Shown: piece by piece, positions 5,302 through 5,308 of the stretch
Layout of the letters: each line of letters starts with the position of its first letter
Position numbering within the stretch: the first letter of the stretch is position 1
Source of the DNA: Oscillospiraceae bacterium
GTDB lineage: Bacteria; Bacillota; Clostridia; Oscillospirales; Acutalibacteraceae
DNA: 5,308 nucleotides
Assembly: GCA_021640185.1 (NCBI GenBank)
Contig: JAJXDX010000156.1
Location: forward strand, 254 to 5,561
Direction: 5' to 3'
Position numbers and translations under genes: made by a program
Notes under the pieces: model-generated
The model's database searches: none
What the model saw: the letters and a program-made list of their open reading frames with translations, nothing else
Told to the model about the DNA's origin: nothing

Positions 5302-5308
5302 TGTGGAA
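5302..5308 (-). promoter_or_regulatory. DnaA box candidate cut by the window edge, TTCCACA
   Basis: The last 7 bases read TTCCACA on the minus strand, which matches the last seven positions of TTWTNCACA exactly. The first two bases of the box lie outside the window, so a full match (needing TT) cannot be confirmed. Confidence 0.5.

Larger units (their letters stand above)
5060..5308. other. Putative oriC: dnaA-dnaN intergenic region
   Basis: There is no gene in these 249 nt. Read along the dnaN-sense strand it holds, in order: TTCCACA cut by the window edge, a DnaA-box-like TTTTCCACG, a 7-bp dyad, a facing pair of TTCCAC elements, another 7-bp dyad, two CACA-core motifs, a G/C cluster, five trinucleotide repeats, and an A/T-rich stretch that stands out in a GC-rich window and ends at the dnaN ribosome binding site. 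This is the layout of the Bacillus subtilis unwinding region between dnaA and dnaN. No full TTWTNCACA box is present within the window; stronger boxes may lie beyond the right edge or on the far side of dnaA. dnaA is inferred to be just outside. Confidence 0.8.

Overview
The window holds the conserved replication-origin gene block of a GC-rich Firmicute. Gene content and order (dnaN, yaaA, recF, remB, gyrB, all on the minus strand) match the Bacillus/Clostridia arrangement next to oriC. The RemB and RecF wording (MYLHLGQ..., VYISQIS, TGARSFRGARDAE) and the high GC content point to a gut-type clostridium of the Oscillospiraceae/Ruminococcaceae kind. That placement is an inference from remembered protein patterns, not a search.

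Layout, in transcription order (right to left): positions 5060-5308 are non-coding and look like the dnaA-dnaN intergenic part of oriC. They contain several TTCCAC elements resembling DnaA boxes, three dyads, two CACA-core motifs, a short G/C cluster, five perfect TAG repeats that fit a DnaA-trio, and an A/T-rich stretch ending at the dnaN ribosome binding site. dnaA itself is not visible and presumably lies beyond the right edge. Then come dnaN (beta clamp), yaaA (S4 RNA-binding protein; 4-nt ATGA overlap with dnaN), recF (TTG start inside the end of yaaA; 14-nt overlap), remB (16 nt after recF), a 65-nt spacer with a perfect 8-bp hairpin, gyrB, a 34-nt spacer with a second GC hairpin, and the first 72 codons of an unrecognised membrane protein that runs off the left edge.

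The genes fit together as a replication and repair unit. DnaA would open oriC at the trio, DnaN tethers the polymerase, RecF handles gaps at stalled forks, and GyrB (with GyrA encoded elsewhere) relieves the supercoils ahead of the fork. YaaA and RemB are long-standing passengers of this block with roles in ribosome maturation and transcription control. All genes point away from the origin, co-directional with replication. Tight overlaps through recF suggest translational coupling; the longer hairpin-bearing gap before gyrB suggests that gyrB is set somewhat apart.

No mobile element, CRISPR array, tRNA or rRNA was seen. Nothing here is clearly a new system. The points most worth a second look are the origin architecture, three unusual residues in the GyrB TOPRIM region, the hairpin before gyrB, and the membrane-protein gene sitting where gyrA is found in Bacillus.
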